Assembly: GCA_025355955.1 (NCBI GenBank) | Contig: JANXYP010000021.1 | Span: 1 to 34,660 of the forward strand | Direction of reading: 5' to 3' | From: Chloroflexota bacterium | GTDB lineage: Bacteria > Chloroflexota > Chloroflexia > QHBQ01 | Length of the DNA stretch: 34,660 nucleotides | Notes under the pieces: generated by a model | Seen by the model: only the letters and a program-made list of their open reading frames with translations | Database searches by the model: none | Told to the model about the DNA's origin: nothing | Translations under genes and position numbers: made by a program | Shown: positions 1-8,901 of the stretch, piece by piece | Layout: every line of letters begins with the position of its first letter | Position numbering within the stretch: position 1 is the stretch's first letter

Positions 1-34
1 TAGGGCTGTTGCAAAGTCATAAGCATCAAGTAAG

Positions 35-65
35 TTGACAACAAAGAACCTTTCTGTGGTACGAT
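35..65 (+). promoter_or_regulatory. Probable transposase promoter inside the IS left end
   Basis: A perfect -35 hexamer TTGACA lies at 35-40 and a TACGAT -10 at 60-65, with a long 19-bp spacer. Transcription would begin near 72, downstream of the left arm of the 46-101 hairpin. The spacing is suboptimal, so expression is probably low. Confidence 0.45.
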
Positions 66-101
66 GTCTGTGTACCAACACATACTCCCACAGAAAGGTT
101 C
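46..101 (+). promoter_or_regulatory. Hairpin hiding the transposase ribosome binding site
   Basis: gaacctttctgtgg at 46-59 is perfectly complementary to 88-101, giving a 14-bp stem with a 28-nt loop. The right arm contains the AAAGG ribosome binding site (94-98) of the transposase. A transcript entering from outside would contain both arms, whereas one started at the IS promoter (near 72) would lack the left arm. Confidence 0.6.
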
Positions 102-105
102 ATCC

Positions 106-1302
106 ATGGATTATACTAACTTCACCCTCGCCTTGCCCGCTAACCCCATCCAGTTCGACCCTACTTCACTCTATGCTGCTTTGCTCACCATACCCGACCA
201 TCGTAAGCGGCGCGGCGTGCGCTATCCTCTTGCCCCGATGCTCTTTATCGCCATCTTTGCCAAGCTGCTCGGTTGCCAGAAGCCCCGCGCCATCGCCCAC
301 TTTGCCCAACTTCATGCCGCCCAACTCTGTGACCTCTTGCAGCTTGAGCGTTCCATCATGCCGCATCATACCACCTGGTCGCGCTGGTTTAAGGATGCCA
401 TTGACGATGAGGAACTGTATGAAGTCTGCGCTCCTTTCTTGCGCCAGATTAGTGCTGAACGTCGCCAACAGCTAGCTCCTGACACCCCTGCCCAACTCAC
501 CATTGATGGCAAGACCCTGCGCGGCACCATCCCTGCAGGTCAAACTCAAGGTGACCATCTACTGAGCATCTACGACCCGCACACCGCAGTGGTAATCATC
601 CAGCAGCAGGTTGACACCAAGACCAACGAGATACCGGTTGCCCAAGAACTACTAGGTCAAGTTGAACTGCACGGCAAGATTGTCACTGCCGATGCGATGC
701 ACACTCAGGCTAAAACCGCCCGCCAGATTGTCGCTGCTGGTGGTGATTACCTATTCACAGTCAAAGGTAACCAGTGGCAACTGGCGCAGGACATCAGCTT
801 CCTGTTCACGGCCGAGAGTGCCGCCTGGCAGCAAGGCAGCACGTGGGTAGATTTCCTGAGCTACAGCACGATGGAGAAGGGACATGGCCGCATCGAGTGG
901 CGCAAGCTGACTTGTAGCACGATGCTCAACCAATATGCGGGCTTTCCTGAATTGGGGCAGGTATTCATGGTGGAGCGGGTCTGCTGGCGCAGCGATGGTA
1001 GCCTACTGCGGCAGGAGACCCGCTATGGCGTAACCAGCCTTAGCCGTGCCGAGGCTGGACCAGCGCGGCTGCTGGAGCTACTGCGGGGACACTGGCTGAT
1101 TGAGAATGGGCTGCACTGGCGACGCGACCTTGTACTCAACGAAGATGGCACACGGATGAAGCGCAACAGCGGAGGGGCGGTGCTAGCGACGTTGAACAAT
1201 GTGGTGATAAGTCTGGTCGGGCGGCGTAACCTAGCGGCGGCGATAAGTGAGTACAACGCCCGCCCCACCTTTGCTCTTGCACTACTTACCAGTTCACCTT
1301 AG
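106..1302 (+). CDS. ISAs1-family DDE transposase
   Basis: This is the transposase of the surrounding insertion sequence. The N-terminal part (about residues 10-90, with PDHRKRRGVRYPL and a helical KLLGCQKPRAIAHFA stretch) matches the DDE_Tnp_1-associated domain of the family. The catalytic part follows, with acidic residues in TIDGKTLRGT, VTADAMHTQ and the distal IENGLHWRRDLVLNEDGTR block, which carries the glutamate. The start at 106 is preferred over an in-frame ATG at 64. It has an AAAGG ribosome binding site at 94-98, and the ATG at 64 overlaps the probable -10 box and so would not be in the native transcript. The length (398 residues) fits the family and the gene looks intact. Translation is probably controlled by the hairpin described for 46-101. 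Confidence 0.88.
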   Translation: MDYTNFTLALPANPIQFDPTSLYAALLTIPDHRKRRGVRYPLAPMLFIAIFAKLLGCQKPRAIAHFAQLHAAQLCDLLQLERSIMPHHTTWSRWFKDAIDDEELYEVCAPFLRQISAERRQQLAPDTPAQLTIDGKTLRGTIPAGQTQGDHLLSIYDPHTAVVIIQQQVDTKTNEIPVAQELLGQVELHGKIVTADAMHTQAKTARQIVAAGGDYLFTVKGNQWQLAQDISFLFTAESAAWQQGSTWVDFLSYSTMEKGHGRIEWRKLTCSTMLNQYAGFPELGQVFMVERVCWRSDGSLLRQETRYGVTSLSRAEAGPARLLELLRGHWLIENGLHWRRDLVLNEDGTRMKRNSGGAVLATLNNVVISLVGRRNLAAAISEYNARPTFALALLTSSP

Positions 1303-1344
1303 ACCCTGACTTTGCAACAGCCCTAGTTCCTCAGCCTTGCAACC

Positions 1345-1373
1345 TTGACAATTTTGGCGGGCTAGGTTATAAT
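1345..1373 (+). promoter_or_regulatory. Consensus promoter of tRNA-Leu
   Basis: TTGACA at 1345-1350 and TATAAT at 1368-1373 are separated by exactly 17 bp, a perfect housekeeping-sigma consensus. The predicted start near 1380 leaves a leader of about 13 nt before the tRNA. Confidence 0.8.
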
Positions 1374-1392
1374 ACAACGCAACAAACCACTT

Positions 1393-1478
1393 GCCGAAGT
1401 GGCGGAACGGCAGACGCGCTACGTTCAGGGCGTAGTGTCCTTACGGGCGTGGGAGTTCAAATCTCCCCTTCGGCACCA
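1393..1478 (+). tRNA. tRNA-Leu (anticodon CAG)
   Basis: A class II tRNA with a long variable arm. The acceptor stem GCCGAAG (1393-1399) pairs with CTTCGGC (1468-1474), followed by discriminator A and an encoded CCA (1476-1478). The anticodon arm is CTACG-TTCAGGG-CGTAG, giving anticodon CAG, which reads the leucine codon CUG. The variable arm pairs TGTCC with GGGCG around a TTAC loop, and the T arm is GGGAG-TTCAAAT-CTCCC. It is transcribed alone from its own promoter and ends at a terminator just downstream. Confidence 0.95.
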
Positions 1479-1479
1479 G

Positions 1480-1515
1480 GCGGGCCAGCTAACTAAGCTG
1501 GCCCGCTTTATGTTG
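1480..1515 (+). terminator. Rho-independent terminator of tRNA-Leu
   Basis: gcgggccagct (1480-1490) pairs with agctggcccgc (1496-1506) around an AACTA loop, followed by the T-rich tail tttatgtt. Confidence 0.75.
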
Positions 1516-1539
1516 CCCGCAAATGCGAGTGCAACCCAC

Positions 1540-3717
1540 CTAAATAGGTGAGTTGTAACCCGCGCCTACAAAATAAGCATCGCTGCCCCGGCCTATACGA
1601 TAGAGCCAGACCGTTGCGTAGATGATCACTGCGAAAAGCACCCCTGGCACCAGCCAATCGGTGAAGCTGGGCAGCCCAAAGTAACTCAATTGCGTTACCG
1701 CCTGGCCGTGGATGCGCCCCGCCAGCAATGCCTGGGCGTGCAAAGTCAGTTCGGCGTAGCGCGGCTCGAACTCCCACAGCCGATATAGTTGGGCAATATG
1801 GTTGCCCTGCGGTGCGTTGATAAAGAAGAATGCGGTGGAGAAGTCAACCAGTACGCCCAATGCTTGTACCGCCAGCCCCAGCGTACAGAGTAGCGCCAGC
1901 GCTCTACATCCCCAGCGACCCAGTTGCGGCATAATCGCACCGAGCGGCAGCAGCAGCAGGGGAGTGAACGGCAGCAGATAGCGGTCGCCGTAGCTAAGGT
2001 CGCCCGCCCAGAAGCTGAGGCGACCATAGAACAATAGCGCTGCCCCAAATAGAGCCAGCCACAAACCCGCATCCCAGGGCCGCTGCCGAACGAAGCGGGA
2101 CAGGGCAAAGGGCAGCAGCAGTAGCGGCGGCGAAAACAGGAAGATGCTTTTGCCCACGCTGAATAGCGCGCCGTACACTCCCCCCAGGGTTGCTCCCAGG
2201 TCGGGCGCGATGAATACCTGCGGCGCATCGGCGGTGCCGAGCAGGTCAAGCCCACGTGCCAGATTGAGGCTGACAATCTCCGTCACTGCCAGCAGCATCG
2301 GCCCTACCAGCCAGGCAAATTGATAGAGCATCTGTCGGGGAGTCGCCCTTTGCGCCAGTCGCGCCCGCAGCAGCCACCAGACCGCCATGAGCAGGCTAAA
2401 CAGCACGTACTCCTGCTTGGTCAGGGCCAACGCGCCCAGGGCCAGCCCGCCGCGGGCCAACCAGATACCGGGATTGTCGTTACGAGCGGCGCGGAAATAT
2501 CGCAACGCGCAATATATTGCGGTCAGCAGCAGCAACCCCAGCAGCGGCTCGGTCGCGGTCAGCAACGCGTAGGGGAAGATGATGGTCGCCAGCGTGCCGA
2601 TCAGGGCCAGTAGCAGCGCGATGCGGCGGTTGGCGTAGACTAGTTGCGCGGTGATGTAAATGAGCTGTGCCAGCAATGCGCTAATTAGCGGGTTCATCAG
2701 CGTGACGCTGAAGAGGCGCAGGCGGTCGAGCGGTGCGCCGCGTAGCGCTTCGCCCAGCTTGCCCAACGCCAGGAACGGCGCTTCGGCCAGGATGTGGCTC
2801 AGCCCGTAGCGGGCATAGCCGGACGGCCCGAATAGTGGGGTGAAGATCAGGCTGTGGCGGGTGAGCAGGCTGTCGGTAACGTAGTATTTGATCAGGTCGT
2901 CGTCGGAGATTATCTGGCCGGAGACGAAGAATAGATAGAGCGCCAGCGCGCCGCCGAACAGCAGCCAACCCACCTTCTGTGGTGCGGGACGGACGAAGCG
3001 GAGCAGCAAGAGACCCAGTCCCAGTCCCAGCGCAAGCGCGGGCGCGTACAAGGCGAACAAGGGGCGGTCGAGCCAGAGCAACGACCCAGCGCCTACCAAC
3101 CCAATCAGCCCCATCAGGCTGCCGCGCCATATCCCTGAAGACAAACCCAGGGTGGCAAGTTGCACCACAATGAGTGTGAATAGCAACACCAGCCATCCGT
3201 CGAGGTCGGCGAAGGGCGGCGGAGCAACAGCGGGCGCGATTGCCAGCGTGGCTAGGCTCATGCCACGTCGGATCATGCCGTTTTGCGCGTTCCAGGCGCG
3301 GGTGGCAAATATCAGATTAAGCTCATGTGAAGCAGGTGGGGAGACGGTGAAGCTGTACCAGCGGCCCTGCGAGCTGAGTGCTTGCTTGAACACAGTGTTG
3401 CCGTCGGAGAAGATGGTGAGGGTGAGAGGGCGGTTGGTTTCGTAGGCGGGGCGGAGGTCGTCGGTGGAGCGGAAGCTGACGGTGAGTGGGTAATTGCCCG
3501 ATACGCCCGCGATGCGTACCAGCGCCTGCCCGTTAGTCCAGCGGTAGGCGGATGACGCGGCGGGTAGTGGCCCTTCCATGCCCGCCACAAACGGGCTATC
3601 GAAGCTGCTACCAATATCGAGGTTGAAGCGCAGTGGGTCGTGGTAGGCGAGGATGCCGATGATGATTGCGCAAAGGGCAAGACTGAGGAGCAGCACTCTT
3701 GCGTAGTGCGGGCGCAC
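1540..3717 (-). CDS. Large polytopic membrane protein, GT-C glycosyltransferase-like
   Basis: Not assigned to a named family. The 725-residue protein has one N-terminal membrane helix (about residues 6-25), then an exported beta-rich segment (about 30-165), then roughly eleven hydrophobic helices. The segment IISDDDLIKYYVTD near residues 265-278 places an acidic triad right after a membrane segment, like the catalytic Asp motif in the first outer loop of GT-C glycosyltransferases that use lipid-linked sugars. A role in cell-surface glycosylation is therefore inferred, not shown. The start is a GTG only 2 nt after the tpiA stop, so it is very likely co-transcribed and translationally coupled with tpiA although the functions are unrelated. 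Leu, Ala and Gly dominate the helices, and no frameshift is seen. Confidence 0.7.
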   Translation of the reverse strand: MRPHYARVLLLSLALCAIIIGILAYHDPLRFNLDIGSSFDSPFVAGMEGPLPAASSAYRWTNGQALVRIAGVSGNYPLTVSFRSTDDLRPAYETNRPLTLTIFSDGNTVFKQALSSQGRWYSFTVSPPASHELNLIFATRAWNAQNGMIRRGMSLATLAIAPAVAPPPFADLDGWLVLLFTLIVVQLATLGLSSGIWRGSLMGLIGLVGAGSLLWLDRPLFALYAPALALGLGLGLLLLRFVRPAPQKVGWLLFGGALALYLFFVSGQIISDDDLIKYYVTDSLLTRHSLIFTPLFGPSGYARYGLSHILAEAPFLALGKLGEALRGAPLDRLRLFSVTLMNPLISALLAQLIYITAQLVYANRRIALLLALIGTLATIIFPYALLTATEPLLGLLLLTAIYCALRYFRAARNDNPGIWLARGGLALGALALTKQEYVLFSLLMAVWWLLRARLAQRATPRQMLYQFAWLVGPMLLAVTEIVSLNLARGLDLLGTADAPQVFIAPDLGATLGGVYGALFSVGKSIFLFSPPLLLLPFALSRFVRQRPWDAGLWLALFGAALLFYGRLSFWAGDLSYGDRYLLPFTPLLLLPLGAIMPQLGRWGCRALALLCTLGLAVQALGVLVDFSTAFFFINAPQGNHIAQLYRLWEFEPRYAELTLHAQALLAGRIHGQAVTQLSYFGLPSFTDWLVPGVLFAVIIYATVWLYRIGRGSDAYFVGAGYNSPI

Positions 3718-3719
3718 GT

Positions 3720-4508
3720 TTAGCGTATGCCCTTCAACTCCGCTGTAACCGCGCAGATACGCACAAAGTCGTCAGGCTTGAGGCTGGCTCCGCCGACCAA
3801 CGCGCCGTCTAGCTCCGGCTGGTTCATCAGATCGCGCACGTTGGCGGCAGTGACGCTACCTCCGTAAAGAATGCGGGCCGCGCCGCTGACCACCGCACTA
3901 TAGAGTTCGCGCAATTGCTGACGCAGGTAGCCGATGGTGGCGTTGGCATCCTGCGGCGTGGCGGCGTGGCCCGTGCCAATCGCCCAGATCGGTTCGTAGG
4001 CGATCACCATCTCGCGGGCCTGATGCGGCGGCACACCCTCCAGCCCCAGCCGCAGTTGGCTGCCAACTACCCGCTCGGTCTCGCCCGCCTCGCGCTGCGC
4101 CAGCGTTTCGCCCACGCACATGATGGGGATTAGGCTGTGCTTGAATGCCAGTTTGACCTTCTTGTTTACATCGGCATCGCTCTCGCCGAAGTATTGCCGC
4201 CGTTCACTGTGGCCGAGGATGACGTAATCGCAGAGGTCAGCGACCATTACTGGCGAAATCTCACCAGTGTACGCGCCCGCCTCCTCGTAGTACATATTCT
4301 GCGCCCCTAGCATAATGCTGCTTTGCTCCACCAGGTCTACCAGCGGATAGAGCGCGACAAACGGCGGGCAGAGGACGATGGTTGCGCCCTCTACTACGTC
4401 AAGGTCATCAATCATCTCCTCCACCAGGTCCATGGCCTCGTCGGCGGTCTTGTTCATCTTCCAGTTGCCCGCAATAATCGGGTGGCGGCGCAAATCGGGC
4501 TGTGGCAA
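3720..4508 (-). CDS. tpiA: Triosephosphate isomerase
   Basis: Interconverts dihydroxyacetone phosphate and glyceraldehyde 3-phosphate in the cytoplasm. All family motifs are present: NWKMN with the substrate-binding Lys17, LGHSERR with catalytic His100, CVGE, the AYEPIWAIGTG block with catalytic Glu172 and the mobile loop, and the phosphate-binding ILYGGSV and DGALVGG turns. The length of 262 is slightly above the usual 250. The chosen start is TTG, because an AGGGAG ribosome binding site lies about 7 nt upstream and no better ATG fits before the conserved NWKMN. It follows pgk and precedes the GT-C-like gene by 2 nt, and is part of the yvcK-gap-pgk-tpi block. Confidence 0.95.
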   Translation of the reverse strand: MPQPDLRRHPIIAGNWKMNKTADEAMDLVEEMIDDLDVVEGATIVLCPPFVALYPLVDLVEQSSIMLGAQNMYYEEAGAYTGEISPVMVADLCDYVILGHSERRQYFGESDADVNKKVKLAFKHSLIPIMCVGETLAQREAGETERVVGSQLRLGLEGVPPHQAREMVIAYEPIWAIGTGHAATPQDANATIGYLRQQLRELYSAVVSGAARILYGGSVTAANVRDLMNQPELDGALVGGASLKPDDFVRICAVTAELKGIR

Positions 4509-4527
4509 GGCAGAACTCCCTTCGGGA

Positions 4528-4661
4528 ATTGTAGATTGCAGATTGCAGATTGTAGATTATTGGCAGCGGTTCAGCCTAGTGTACCAACTGGCCCTATGCA
4601 GTCACAGATCGGCTCATTACGAACCCTAGATTCTACAATCTACAATCTGCAATCTGCAATC
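4528..4661. repeat. Inverted pair of 7-nt tandem repeats between pgk and tpiA
   Basis: Both arms consist of repeats of a GATTGCA/GATTGTA heptamer. A perfect 25-bp inverted repeat joins 4534-4558 and 4637-4661 across a 78-nt spacer, and the right arm overlaps the pgk stop codon by 2 nt. In the pgk-tpi transcript it would form a long stable hairpin that could terminate, slow or protect the message. The intergenic spacer holds nothing else that I recognise. Confidence 0.8.
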
Positions 4662-5886
4662 AGTAAACTACGCCGGTGCTGAAGTCGGGGTCAGGGTGCA
4701 GATCCTGGATGTGCATCAGGCCGGGCATCTCCTTGCCCTCTAGCATCTCCAGCGACGCGCCACCGCCGGTGCTGATGTGGCTGATCTGGTCGGCCACGCC
4801 CATCTGCTCCACCGCCGCCACGCTGTCGCCGCCACCCACCAGACTATAAGCGCCCTGCGCGGTGCGGCCTGCCACTGCGGTTGCAATTGCCTGAGTGCCT
4901 GCGGCAAAGTTGGGCATCTCGAACACGCCCATCGGTCCGTTCCACACGATGGTCTGCGCGTCGACCAGCGCAGTGCGGAACAACTCCACCGTCTGTGGCC
5001 CGATGTCGAGGATGCGCCAACCGTCCGGCACTGCATCCGCCGCCACCGTCTTGCGGTTGGCCTCGTTGCTGAAGGCAGCGGCGATTACTACATCTACGGG
5101 GATGACCAGCTTGCCGCCCGCTTCGTGGAGCAGGCTGGTCGCCAGTTCCACCTTGTCGGCTTCCAGCAGGCTGTCGCCCACATTGAAGCCTTGCGCCTTG
5201 AGGAAGGTGATTGCCATCCCGCCGCCGATTAGCAGCTTGTCCACTTTGGTAAGCAGATTCTCGATTACGCCGATCTTGTCGGACACCTTCGCGCCGCCGA
5301 GGATAGCGACGAACGGATGTTTGGCATCTTCCAGTACGCCGCTGATCGCCGCGACCTCCTGCTCCATCAGCAAGCCCGCCACGGTAGGTAGGAAGCTGGT
5401 CACACCTACCATCGAGGCAGACTCGCGGTGGGCGGTGCCGAACGCATCGCAAACGTAGAGGTCGCCGAGGCGGGCCAGTTCACGGGCGAACACCGGGTCG
5501 TCTGCATCTTCCCCAGGATGGAAGCGCAGGTTCTCTAGTACCAGCACATCGCCAACGTGCATATTCGCCACCGATTGCACGGCAGGGTCACCAATGCAAT
5601 CAGTGGCGAAATAAACCGGCTGCTCAAGCAACTCGCGGAGCAAGGCAACTACCGGCTTGAGGCTGTACTTCATGTCCGGCTTGCCCTTTGGCCTGCCCAG
5701 GTGCGACATCAGGATCACCTTGCAACCATGCGCTAGCAGATAGTTGATGGTCGGTAGGTGGGCGCGGATGCGGGTATCGTCGGTGATGTTGCCATCCTTG
5801 TCCTGCGGCACGTTGAAGTCAACGCGCACCAGCGCCCGCCGCCCGTGCAGCCGCACATCGCGGATGGTCTTCTTCTCAATCGCCAT
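4660..5886 (-). CDS. pgk: Phosphoglycerate kinase
   Basis: Transfers phosphate between 1,3-bisphosphoglycerate and ADP in lower glycolysis. Recognised by RVDFNVPQD near the N-terminus, SHLGRPKG, the substrate-binding ENLRFHPGE, the nucleotide-side ILGGAKVSDKIGVI, the GGGMAITFLKAQG turn, GPMGVFE and the terminal GGGDSVAAVEQ and STGGGASLE phosphate loops. The start is MAIEKKTIRDV at 5886, with AAGGAG about 9 nt upstream; the frame is open further 5' but that stretch is not conserved and runs into an intergenic palindrome. The 408 residues match the family. It lies 86 nt after gap and is followed by the heptamer hairpin and tpiA. Confidence 0.96.
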   Translation of the reverse strand: MAIEKKTIRDVRLHGRRALVRVDFNVPQDKDGNITDDTRIRAHLPTINYLLAHGCKVILMSHLGRPKGKPDMKYSLKPVVALLRELLEQPVYFATDCIGDPAVQSVANMHVGDVLVLENLRFHPGEDADDPVFARELARLGDLYVCDAFGTAHRESASMVGVTSFLPTVAGLLMEQEVAAISGVLEDAKHPFVAILGGAKVSDKIGVIENLLTKVDKLLIGGGMAITFLKAQGFNVGDSLLEADKVELATSLLHEAGGKLVIPVDVVIAAAFSNEANRKTVAADAVPDGWRILDIGPQTVELFRTALVDAQTIVWNGPMGVFEMPNFAAGTQAIATAVAGRTAQGAYSLVGGGDSVAAVEQMGVADQISHISTGGGASLEMLEGKEMPGLMHIQDLHPDPDFSTGVVY

Positions 5887-5913
5887 TGATCGGGTTCTCC
5901 TTGTTGGTGGGCG

Positions 5914-5947
5914 ACCACCCACCACCAGCCCCTCCCGGCGGGAGGGG
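5914..5947. repeat. GC-rich palindrome between gap and pgk
   Basis: CCCCTCC (5929-5935) pairs with GGAGGGG (5941-5947) around a 5-nt loop, preceded by a short CCACC-rich stretch. No U-run follows on the minus strand, so it is not a canonical terminator; it may be an mRNA processing or stability element between two highly expressed genes. Confidence 0.4.
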
Positions 5948-5972
5948 AATAGCTAGCACTCAACTCTCAGCA

Positions 5973-7062
<1,090 letters not shown>

Positions 7063-7187
7063 GGAGAACTCTGAACAAATCAGAATCGGTGCGGCCACGC
7101 TGCCGCCGACAGAAAAATTGCGTTGTTATGTTTACTGCACCGCTGGTTTTACCTATATGCGATGCTTTGCTTTAATCAGGCGGGTGA

Positions 7188-7196
7188 ATTATACCA
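7188..7196 (-). promoter_or_regulatory. Extended -10 promoter for gap
   Basis: The minus strand reads TGGTATAAT here, an extended -10 overlapping the yvcK stop codon. No good -35 is visible. The same 12-mer, tgaattatacca on the plus strand, occurs at the yvcK promoter (8708-8719), which supports a real promoter motif. The leader to gap would be about 160 nt. Confidence 0.5.
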
Positions 7197-8637
7197 CACG
7201 GCGTGTCCCGCCTGCCTCTACCACCTGCTCCTCCAACCGCGCCGTACCATCGTTGAGCGCCCGCCAGCGGGCATAGAGGTCGAGCAACGCGGCGGTCAAT
7301 TTGGCGGGGTCGTGGCGCAGCGGGTTCTCCATGCTCACCACCGGGGCAAGCGCGAAGCGAATGCCGGTGGTTCGCTCTGCGGCTATCGCCTCGGCTGGGT
7401 TCATCGTTACTACGCTGATGCCCATCTCCGGCTTGATTGTCGCCGCCGAGGTTGCGTCGCTGTTGACGATACAATAGTCTATCAGCTTGTCGCCTGCCTG
7501 CTGCTGCAGAGCTTCAACGTGGTCGAGCGCGCTCATCCCGTCGCTCTCGCCGGGCTGGGTGGCGACGTTGCAGATATATACCTTCAGCGCAGGCGAGGCG
7601 ACTACGGCGCGGGCGATGTCCTGCACCAGCAGGTTAGGGATAACGCTGGTGTAGAGGCTGCCAGGGCCAAGCACGATCAGGTCGGCCTCGTCAATCGCCC
7701 GTAGCGCGTCGGGGTAGCCGGGCGCATTGGCCGGTTCACTCATCATGCGGGTAATACGCCCGTGGCTATGACCGACGTTCGACTCGCCGCGAATAATCTT
7801 GCCGTCGTTCATCTGCGCGCTAATCGTCAGGTTGGCGAGGGTGGTGGGCAGCACTCGCCCTTTCACCGCCAGCACCCGCGACGACTCGCGCACCGCCTGC
7901 TCGAAGCTGCCGGTGATGTCGGTGAGCGCAACGATGAACAGATTGCCGAAGCTGTGGCCCTCCAGGCTGCCCTCCTTGAAACGATACTGGAACAACTCCC
8001 CCATCAATGGCTCGGTTTCGGCCAGGGCGACCAGGTTGTTGCGGATGTCGCCGGGGGGTAGCATCCCGAACTCCTCGCGGATGCGCCCGCTACTGCCACC
8101 ATCGTCGGCCATGGTCACGACGGCGGTCAAGTCGTCAGTCACTTGCTTCAGCCCACGCAACATCGTCGGCATCCCAGTGCCACCACCGATGCAGACGATA
8201 CGCGGGCCGCGTGGCTTGGGCGTGCTGGGGAAGCGATAGGCGTGGATAATGTCCACCAGCGGCGCGCCCCAGCCATTGGTCTTGCCATTGCTGCCATTGC
8301 CGTTGCGGTAGGCGGGGCTGACGCTGGTGGATTCGCCCTGGCGTTCGCTCATCGCCTGCACTGCCTCCAGTACCCCCTTGCTTACCATGGTCAAGGCAAC
8401 GATTGCAATCACCAGCCCAACGCCGATAATCAGGATCTCGCGCCAGGGGTCGCCTATAAACTTCAGCGCAAGCGTAGCCGCCGGGTCGTTGACCTTCAAA
8501 TCCGATGGCAGCACCACATAAACGGCGCGCACGGCCACGGCAATGCCGATGCTGACCAGCAGCAGGCCGAGCGTGAGCAAGGTCAACCAGCGTTTGACGT
8601 GCATCCCTGGCAGCAGCCAGCGGCGGAGATTTTGCAT
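7189..8637 (-). CDS. yvcK: YvcK/CofD-like gluconeogenesis factor with membrane anchor
   Basis: YvcK proteins bind UDP-sugars and help set carbon flow and cell-wall synthesis; they resemble CofD transferases, but their activity is debated. Here the domain begins near residue 146 with RIVCIGGGTGMPTML and continues with ADDGGSSGRIREEFGMLPPGDIRN, SFGNLFI and the ILGPGSLYTSVIPNLLV loop. The first 130 residues are additional: two membrane helices (about 17-43 and 67-85) and a Ser/Gly/Asn linker, so the protein is predicted to be membrane-tethered with a cytoplasmic catalytic-like domain. No clear ribosome binding site precedes the ATG. It is followed by gap, pgk and tpiA, a context suiting a carbon-metabolism regulator. 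The whiA and rapZ neighbours known from Firmicutes are absent here. Confidence 0.85.
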   Translation of the reverse strand: MQNLRRWLLPGMHVKRWLTLLTLGLLLVSIGIAVAVRAVYVVLPSDLKVNDPAATLALKFIGDPWREILIIGVGLVIAIVALTMVSKGVLEAVQAMSERQGESTSVSPAYRNGNGSNGKTNGWGAPLVDIIHAYRFPSTPKPRGPRIVCIGGGTGMPTMLRGLKQVTDDLTAVVTMADDGGSSGRIREEFGMLPPGDIRNNLVALAETEPLMGELFQYRFKEGSLEGHSFGNLFIVALTDITGSFEQAVRESSRVLAVKGRVLPTTLANLTISAQMNDGKIIRGESNVGHSHGRITRMMSEPANAPGYPDALRAIDEADLIVLGPGSLYTSVIPNLLVQDIARAVVASPALKVYICNVATQPGESDGMSALDHVEALQQQAGDKLIDYCIVNSDATSAATIKPEMGISVVTMNPAEAIAAERTTGIRFALAPVVSMENPLRHDPAKLTAALLDLYARWRALNDGTARLEEQVVEAGGTRRVV

Positions 8638-8664
8638 AGTTAGTTAACCAAACCTGCCTTCTAT

Positions 8665-8692
8665 ACCTAAATAATTGCACCTAAATAATTGC
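8665..8692. repeat. Tandem 14-bp repeat in the yvcK leader
   Basis: acctaaataattgc occurs twice back to back (8665-8678 and 8679-8692) between the yvcK promoter and its start codon. The AT-rich pair stands out from its GC-rich surroundings and could bind a regulator or be a simple slippage duplication. Confidence 0.6.
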
Positions 8693-8710
8693 TCCCCCTT
8701 GGGCGGCTGA

Positions 8711-8738
8711 ATTATACCATACCAGTTGCTTTGGGCAA
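8711..8738 (-). promoter_or_regulatory. yvcK: Promoter of yvcK
   Basis: On the minus strand an extended TGGTATAAT -10 (TATAAT at 8711-8716) lies 16 bp from a TTGCCC -35 (8733-8738). Transcription would start near 8704, giving a leader of about 66 nt that includes the tandem 14-bp repeat. Confidence 0.55.
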
Positions 8739-8867
8739 AAGCGTAACCCCTCGCCGTCTCCCCTCGTCTATATTATGGTGGCTGCTTGCTGATGGCAGCA
8801 CAAGAACCAGCGGAGAAGTGTTACTATTGCGCCTTATTTGCGCCCAGCAATCTTGCGGCGCTACGGT

Positions 8868-8873
8868 TATAAT
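8868..8873 (+). promoter_or_regulatory. -10 box of the secreted propeller gene
   Basis: A perfect TATAAT lies 28 nt before the start codon at 8902. No convincing -35 is seen at the usual distance. Confidence 0.4.
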
Positions 8874-8901
8874 ACTGCTATCAAAACCAAAGGAGCATAA
8901 C

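Larger units (their letters stand above)
1..1325 (+). mobile_element. ISAs1-family insertion sequence, complete
   Basis: The two ends are a perfect 18-bp inverted repeat: tagggctgttgcaaagtc at 1-18 and its complement at 1308-1325. Between them lies one transposase gene filling nearly the whole element, as is normal for ISAs1-family elements of about 1.2-1.3 kb. The left end coincides with the first base of the window, so a target duplication cannot be checked. The outermost TA on each side could belong either to the repeat or to the target. The right end sits only 19 bp upstream of the -35 box of the tRNA-Leu promoter. Confidence 0.9.

Noticed and set aside
64-105. Earlier ATG for the transposase
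   Set aside because: It overlaps the predicted -10 box and has no ribosome binding site; the ATG at 106 has both position and site in its favour.
1326-1392. Small RNA between the IS and tRNA-Leu
   Set aside because: The stretch is fully explained by the tRNA promoter and short leader.
8689-8901. Extended N-terminus of the propeller protein from a TTG-like start
   Set aside because: The extra 71 codons cross the promoter and lack similarity to a signal peptide; the ATG at 8902 has AAGGAG and a typical signal sequence.
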